From Yamagishiella unicocca (Eukaryota > Chlorophyta > Chlorophyceae > Chlamydomonadales > Volvocaceae): DNA of 64,000 bases. A program made the translations under genes and the position numbers. The notes under the pieces were generated by a model. It was given only the letters and a program-made list of their open reading frames with translations. It was not told the DNA's origin and made no database searches. The DNA lies in contig BDSL01000051.1 in NCBI GenBank assembly GCA_003116995.1, forward strand, positions 558,001-622,000, given 5' to 3'. This document shows, piece by piece, positions 58,257 to 64,000 of the stretch (the first letter of the stretch is position 1; the number at the start of each line of letters is the position of its first letter).

Positions 58257-59106
58257 TCAGGCATGCGCCACGTCAGCAGCACTGTTCCGCTGTACAACAA
58301 AGCGGCAGAATTGCACACAAGCACCCCACAGGAAACTCCACCCAATGCGGCTGCAGCATGTCTTGAATTTAAACGCTACGATATCGAGGTTAAGATCTTT
58401 AACCCAGTCACGCACTTCGTTCTTGAAAAACGTGTAGGTGAAGACCAGGAACCCTAACACCATAGTGAACGGCGCAGCCAAGCCGACCCCCGCCAATGAA
58501 TGGGTGTGCCTCGCAACTGCCATGCGGCAAGAAGCCACGACAGCTGCGCCGATGGCCATCCACATAAAAGATGCAAAAACGAACGTAGGTTACTTTTAAA
58601 AAAAATTAAAATTACGAACATATGATTTTACATACAAGGCGTGCTTGTCAGACACACCATGCAGGCGGACAAGGAACACTGCCAAGCCAACGAGCCAGGG
58701 CAGCATTAATATGAACCCAAAGACTCCTGTGAGGAGTGCCAGCCAGTCCACCCAAAGCTGTCGATGCGCTCCTGTTAGCATGCACGCCGCCAGGGCTAGC
58801 AGTATGCCGCTCCAACGTGCAGCAGCTGCCAGTCAAGAGGTCTTCTTCTTTCCCAAATTCTGCACAAAAGGGTTTGGAGTCCACAGCTTTTGAGAGTCCA
58901 GGTCACCAAGCAAATCAGTCCTTACGAAAGGCGAGGTACTGGCTACAAGAATTCTCATAGCGCACCTCCTGTAGGGGCCTCGTAGCCCACCGATACCAGG
59001 AAGCCTCGACCTCCTCAATGAGAGTTGTATTGGATGCCTGGTCGTTGCGAAGATCGACGTCTGCACGACCTGAGCAAAGTGTGACGGAAAGGAGCGAGGG
59101 CTGCAA
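58257..59106 (-). CDS. Fragments of a putative multi-pass membrane protein, model unresolved
   Basis: Several minus-strand segments look coding. One is 59100-58966, a phase-0 exon of 45 codons ending ASWYRWATRPLQE, with good AG and GT borders. Another is a hydrophobic stretch near 58800-58630, with SGILLALAACMLTG followed by WLALLTGVFGFILMLPWLVG. A third is near 58560-58330, with FTMVLGFLVFTYTFFKNEVR. Together they suggest three or four membrane helices. I could not join them with consistent phases: one candidate intron would be under 45 bp, and frames break between segments. It may be a real gene with missed exons, or a decayed one. No family recognised. Confidence 0.35.
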
Positions 59107-59410
59107 TATTACCTTCGGGCGGACAAGCGGACAGCCGAATGCGACTGAATCATCAACCGCCTTACAGCCCTAAGCACGGGGAACGTGCTTCAGGGGAAAG
59201 GCAACAAAATGAGTATATTGCAATCCCTTCCCTCAGTTGTAGTCTCTATACCCCCATCCCACTCCTGCCAAGCCCGCCCCCACTACAAGCACACATATTG
59301 CACGCTCCACCTCCTCCATGCGTCCGTATTCTATTCGCAGCTGCAGTGTCTCCTTACGCCGAAGCAGAACGTCTCCGCTTCTGTCTTCTGCTTATGCAGA
59401 AACGCCTCCA

Positions 59411-60178
59411 TTACTGCGGTTGCATTGACATAACAATGGGGCATGGAAAACAGACGGGAAATTGGACTGTAAGCTTAAATGGACGGGGAGCTTTGGCGGC
59501 AGCAGCAGATTTTGTTAAGTATCTCCGGGCAGTCGAAAAACATCGCCGCTCGGCAGTGTCAGGGGACCACTTGTGAAGACTGTTAACGCACCGCAGCCTG
59601 GCCAGCTTAAATTCACGCCCAGAGGCAACGCGTGCGGGGATAGCAACGGGATCCCTCCTGGAATATTCCCGAAGACGTTTGCCATCCGACTCACTCAAAT
59701 TCCTCGCCTTATGAAGCTCTTTCAACTGCTCCTCTAGTACTGCTAGAAGCTCGAAGCGCTTTTCCAGCTTCACCCCGTCTCGCGTCAGCTGCTCGTTTTT
59801 CGCACGGATGAGCTCCTCTTTCTTGCAAATTTCCATCTTGACGTCCTCTATTGTGGGCAGCGCCTTGGTCAAGCGACGCCGGATAGCTTTGGGATTGTCG
59901 CTAGCGTGAGCACGGCCTGGGGCAAGCCAAGGAACGCTTCCTGTCAAGCGACGCCGGATAGCTTTGGGATTGTCGCTAGCGTGAGCACGGCCTGGGGCAA
60001 GCCAAGGAACGCTTCCTGTGCAGCAAGAACGAGGAACGCTTCCTCTCTCAAAGTATAATACTTGATGCTGAAGTAAGGGATCGGAATTCGCAGCGCAAAG
60101 TGTATACGACCTATTACAAATAGGTATGTTGCTGTGGCTTTGGTTAAGCCGCCCCTCGCCGGTGGGCCGAGATGGCAC
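59411..60178 (-). CDS. ORF with coiled coil and in-frame 25-residue duplication
   Basis: A 255-codon ORF, possibly an exon of the membrane-protein locus downstream. Two identical 25-residue units beginning GSVPWLAPGRAHASDNPKAI are followed by a charged, heptad-like helix (IEDVKMEICKKEELIRAKNE and FELLAVLEEQLKELHKARNL). The helix looks genuinely coding. The N-terminal Cys/Ser-rich part and the C-terminal part past LARLR may be intron or UTR, since a donor-like GCG/GTGCGT occurs there. No family recognised. Confidence 0.35.
   Translation of the reverse strand: MPSRPTGEGRLNQSHSNIPICNRSYTLCAANSDPLLQHQVLYFERGSVPRSCCTGSVPWLAPGRAHASDNPKAIRRRLTGSVPWLAPGRAHASDNPKAIRRRLTKALPTIEDVKMEICKKEELIRAKNEQLTRDGVKLEKRFELLAVLEEQLKELHKARNLSESDGKRLREYSRRDPVAIPARVASGREFKLARLRCVNSLHKWSPDTAERRCFSTARRYLTKSAAAAKAPRPFKLTVQFPVCFPCPIVMSMQPQ
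59868..60017. repeat. 75-bp tandem duplication
   Basis: Units start GTCAAGCGACGCCGGATAGC at 59868 and 59943 and are identical over about 75 bp. The length is a multiple of three, so the coiled-coil ORF on the minus strand stays open. Confidence 0.95.
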
Positions 60179-61426
60179 CAGCCGTATTCCCCATGCAAAA
60201 GACGGGAACCGTCTTCTTCGTGAAGCAGATGATCGTACGTGTATGTTATCTTCGGTTTAGTATGCGTGGATGGAAGGGCGTGTGGAGGATGGGATCATGT
60301 GCTGTCGTTGACTTGTCTGGCCTCGTTGTACCCAGGGGTAGCTGGGTTGCCATCCTTCTGGGGAGCCCTCTGTTTTGCATACGTCAGGCTCGAACTTGTC
60401 ATCTGGTCCTGGGGCCTCTAGCACTGGCTCGTCTTTTCGTGTGGTGGGCCTAGGCGTGCCCAGGGGTGCTTGGGGTGCCTTCCTTGTCAGGGTCCACTAC
60501 TGTGTTGGGCGAGGTGAGGTGTCAAGTGTTTCAGGTCGCTTTCGGGGCGTCTGCTGTCTGCTAGCGCTGTCATCTCGTATGGTGCGGTGATGTCTGGGTC
60601 TTCCCCTTTGGCTTTGGCCCCTCTCTGTTGAGTCCAGGACATGGCCCCCCTTCTTGTCCTGGGAAAATCGGGCTTGAGGTCACGTAAACATTTGATTTGT
60701 TGCGTTGCGAGGTATGTAAGGTACCTTAGGTACCGGTCCCCAGCCTGTATCGTGAGGGGCGCGGCGTACCGTAGCGCATTCACGCGTTTTTCTCAGCTGG
60801 CGCTCTCTTTCATCGGCCCCCGTCTGCTACCATACTTTTGTAGCCAACCCAATGTGGTACCATGGACATGCTGCTATTCCTCTTGTGTTGCCGTGTAGGG
60901 CACTGTGAGTTGGGCTCGTCCGGCCCACCTGCTCTAAAAAACGCCTGTTAGGGGTATCCATTGTTTTGCATCTGCCAGGCGGCAATCCCGTCCGTTCGCG
61001 GCTACTGTTTCCCCGGTCATTTTCCGATCTTTTTGCGCGCAACTTCCCAGCCCCCGCTGTTAATTTCGTGTACTGGGGACTCTTATTGCGCTCCCGTCAT
61101 GCGGAAATGCAGCCCTTCTGGGCTGGTTTTCCAGCCACTACTTTTCGGCATCGGCGGTAGAATATACGGGCGGTGCTCGTATTACACGGTCCCGGCCCTC
61201 TCCACATACGATCTCGGCTTTTTTTAGCAGGGAATGTCATGACGAGCATCCTCCGCGCAGCTTCCCCACGCTCGCTTGTATTTTTGCCTTTTAGGGGTGT
61301 CCGTTCTGCATTCGGCCAAGTGGCCAGCCGGTCAGTCTGTGCTGCTCGTCCGACCCGTGTACCATAGCCTAAAGTCGGCATCGGTGGTAGATTTATACGG
61401 GCTCGTCTGTACAAAATCTCGCTAGA

Positions 61427-63182
61427 ATGGTCTCCGCCTTCGGCCGCGCCTTCGCCGCCTCGGGCTATGCCCTCAGCCGTGTCCTCTACCACATGGAGTT
61501 CGTCGGCCTCCCCCCCCCTGGCCTGCGGGCGGCCCTTCAGGCCACCACCGCCGCCTTCGTCGACCGCCGCTGCACCCCCGCCGCGCATCAGGCCCGCACC
61601 AACCGTGTACCTGCCGGAGCCGGCCTGCTCTACCTCGCCCTGCCCCCCTCCGCCGGCGGCTTCGGCCTCCTCCCTCTCGAAGCCCACGTACGGGCTCGCC
61701 ACGCCGTCCTGGCCGTGCGAGGCCTGGCCGGCGCGTGCGGCCTCCTGCCGTCCGCCCCCCAGTGGCCCCAGCTCCTCCTCGCCCTCCTGCGCCACGGCCA
61801 CCCCGCGGCCCACCCCCTGTGCCTCCTGCCCCTCCACGGCGACGCCCGCACCACCTGCGCCCCGCTGGTGCCCGGCCGGCCCCTCCCACGGGGCTCCCCG
61901 GCCCTCGCCCAGCTGATTACGGCGCTCGCCCATCTCCCGCCCGTCACCATCCTGGACCCCACACTGGCCGCCCCGGGACCCTGGTGCTTCTCGGCGCCCC
62001 TCTGGGGCAACCCCCTCCTGGTCGACGCCACCGGCCGGGGCCTGGAGACCGACTTCCCCGACCTCGCCCAGCTGCGTGGGCTTGATACGGTGGGTGTCGC
62101 CGTCCAGTGCTACAATGCCCTGGGCCGGGTCCGGACGGCCCTCGCTGTCGCCGCTGCCGGGGGGCCCCCCGCCCTGCGCTGTACCGAGTACCTGCGGCTC
62201 GACGTCCTCCGCGACGTCCTCCGCCTCTCCCCCGCCCACCCCGTCCCGGCCTCCATGAGGGATGGGGCCACGGGCCTGGCCCGCGTCGACGCCCTCGTTG
62301 GCCGCATTCCCGCCACCTGGGCCATCGCGGCCCTCCTCGTTCTGGCGGCCCCGGGGGGCGCGGCTGCCGCCCCCCCCGCTGCGGACGCCTGGGGCCGCCT
62401 GGCCCGCTGTGTCGGCTGGCGGGTGGGCCCCGCGGCCATCCCCCTCGTCTCCCTCACCGTCAAGTCGGCTACCATCCTGCAGCTGGGCCCAGCCTTCGCT
62501 GCTCTGGCGGCTAAGCATACGGCCTTCCTTCAGGAGGCCTGGGAGGCTCCCCTCCCCCCGGCGGCCCTGGCCTCCACCCTCCGGGAGTTTCAGGCCACTC
62601 TGGTGCGCCTCTGGCGTCTTCGCTGGGACAACATGCACAAGGAGCCCCTCTGGCGGCTCGCCATTAACGGGTTCCATGGCTTCCCCATGCACGCGGCCCT
62701 CCTGGCGCGGGGGTCGCCCACGACCCCCTGCCCGTACGGAGCGTCCATGGCCACGGGCCGCCGGCGCCACCACTTCTGGGAGTGTGTGGTGGCCTTATCG
62801 CTGCGCGACGAGCTTGTGGAGGCGATGGGGGGCGCGGTTGTCTTGCTCCCGCAGCATTTGTGGCTGGGTCGGCCCCCTTTGGGGGTGCACCCGCTTGTTT
62901 GGGATGTGGTGTGCTTGGCGGCCGTCGCGGCGTTGGGCTTGGGGCTCCGCCTCCTGTTTCGGGTGCAGGCTGGGGCCCCCGGGGGGCGCATGCCGGGGGT
63001 TGCGGGTGTGCGCAGCGGTGACGGCCGACTTCTGGGCCCGCCTCAGTGCGTTTGCCGAGCTGGGGCTGGCCCCCCGCGGGTGGGGGGCCGTCCCGTCCGA
63101 TCACCCCTTCCTCGCCGCCTCGCCCGCGGGGGAGGTGGTCTTCACGGGCTGCCCGGGTGCCGCGGAGTTGCCCGACGGTTGA
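61427..63182 (+). pseudogene. LINE ORF2 C-terminal region, frameshifted
   Basis: About 585 codons. The start MVSAFGRAFAASGYALSRVL and YHMEFVGLPPPGL match the region just after the reverse-transcriptase domain of algal L1-type elements. GGFGLLPLEAHVRARHAVLA is also typical. Near the C-terminus, LWRLAINGFHGFPMHAALLA and HHFWECVVA resemble the CCHC-like tail. After about 62970 the protein-like reading switches frame: the sensible end (VTADFWARLSAFAELGLAPR, then VPSDHPFLAASPAG) lies in another frame and stops at 63182, whereas the original frame runs on without sense to 63448. This indicates a frameshift and a dead copy. Confidence 0.85.
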
Positions 63183-63540
63183 CTCGGGTGCGGTTTTCTG
63201 GGCGCGTTTGGGTTATGGGGCCTTGGGCCCCCGCTCTGCTGTCTTTTGTGGGTGCTTTTGGGATATGGGGCTTGGGGCCCCCGTTTTTGCCGGGACGCGC
63301 TCCTCGCGTCTCGCTGCTGGCTTGGTGCAGGTGGTTCGTGTTTTCTGGACGCGCTTGTACTCCTCTCCGTGCTTTGAGTTGTGCGTGCTGCCTTCTCCGT
63401 GTCCTCGTGTTTGGCTGCCTTCGGCTTTTGCCCCTTCCCGGCCGGTGAGGGCGGGCTCTTTTGCCCAGTGATCTGTGTCGTGGTCTGGCCCATCGGGCCC
63501 GCCTGGTTGCGCTTCCGCGCTTGTAGCCGTTCTGGCTCCC

Positions 63541-63592
63541 TTGTAATCCTCGCATTCTGCTTAATGTTGTAATCCTCGCATTCTGCTTAATG
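63541..63592 (+). repeat. 26-bp duplicated LINE 3' end
   Basis: Two exact copies of TTGTAATCCTCGCATTCTGC plus TTAATG follow each other. Each contains TGTAA, the algal polyadenylation signal, so they probably mark the 3' terminus of the element. Confidence 0.85.
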
Positions 63593-64000
63593 ATAGCAAG
63601 TATGTTGGTGACGTACATGAGCATTGGACGTCTGGCGCCCTCTGGCATCCAATATGCCCCATGACTCTACCCAGCTCTACCTTTCCAATGATCTCGAGCC
63701 CATTGTACCATTTATGTGCTTTTGGGCTGATGCAACAGGGTCAGATGGATACGACGCTGTAATGTTCGATCAAGTTATGGTAAAGCTGCTACTACTTGAG
63801 CAATTAGGTTAGTCAGGCTCAGTCCGGCATGGACAGTCGAGATGGAGTCGGACATTAAAAAGCCTGTGAGCCGGCTAGACTGACTTAGTCCGCGCTCAGC
63901 ATAATCCTTGTCAGTGATCCATTTGGAAGTTCACCACAGGACCACTGCCAATGTTCGAATTGCGGCTGTGCGCAAGCCTCGTGCTCCCGTGCCTATTTTG
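63593..64000. other. Flank to the right of the LINE
   Basis: About 400 bp of AT-richer DNA with one short ORF and no recognisable gene or RNA. It probably represents the pre-insertion locus. Confidence 0.4.

Larger units (their letters stand above)
60195..63592 (+). mobile_element. Degenerate non-LTR retrotransposon (LINE)
   Basis: The block holds the C-terminal part of a LINE ORF2 (separate entry), but no reverse-transcriptase core or endonuclease precedes it, so it is 5'-truncated or internally deleted. The left 1.2 kb is G/T-rich without coding sense and may be 5' UTR. It includes two related motifs, CGGCATCGGCGGTAGAATAT near 61148 and CGGCATCGGTGGTAGATTTA near 61377, about 229 bp apart, like tandem 5' monomers. 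The 3' end is marked by two 26-bp copies of TTGTAATCCTCGCATTCTGC plus TTAATG. TGTAAT-containing tails like this occur on algal LINEs. The left border is set by the segment shared with 56534 and is uncertain. Confidence 0.7.

Noticed and set aside
61097..62773. 558-codon ORF on the minus strand through the LINE
   Set aside because: It is antisense to the recognisable LINE C-terminus, is Gly/Arg/Glu-rich from GC-biased codons, and resembles no protein.

Overview
The window is nuclear DNA of a eukaryote, almost certainly a volvocine green alga (Chlamydomonas/Volvox group). The evidence is GC-rich coding exons, many short introns with GTRNGY donors and (T/C)nGCAG acceptors, homopolymer-rich proteins, and a complete cytosolic glutamine synthetase of 382 codons in eight exons. 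The overall GC looks moderate and the intergenic DNA is AT-richer, which fits a Volvox-like genome, but the species is an inference. None of the genes is a single ORF. I rebuilt them by hand from splice signals, and in each complete model the exon phases close and the summed CDS length is divisible by three.

Layout. 1-2538 (-): 5' part of an SBP-box transcription factor running off the left edge. 4443-7520 (+): four-exon gene of unknown function. 7431-15833 (-): 21-exon secretory or membrane protein with a lamin-tail domain, a CotH-type kinase domain and a second lamin-tail domain; its last codons overlap the end of the previous gene on the other strand. 16594-19868 (-): glutamine synthetase GLN1. 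24168-41191 (+): 32-exon ABCG-type ABC transporter with a cysteine-rich ectodomain, an EF-hand-like stretch and a 713-codon low-complexity exon. 42853-46297 (+): protein with four CBS domains. 49599-54764 (-): MYB-domain protein with a very long array of 9-11-residue repeats. 58.2-60.2 kb (-): unresolved membrane and coiled-coil ORFs. 60.2-63.6 kb (+): decayed non-LTR retrotransposon (LINE).

Repeats are a major theme. A short element of about 60-75 bp, ending in CCACTGTAACCGTTACAACA, recurs more than ten times, mostly inside introns of the CotH gene and in both orientations. Several introns and intergenic stretches carry private satellites with units of 9, 15-18, 36, 43, 54 and 75 bp.

The genes do not form an operon or one obvious pathway. 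GLN1 assimilates ammonium and the ABCG protein is an exporter or lipid-type transporter. The CBS protein resembles adenylate-sensing subunits. The SBP and MYB proteins are regulators. The most unusual pieces are the CotH/lamin-tail protein, the oversized ABCG protein and the MYB-repeat protein.
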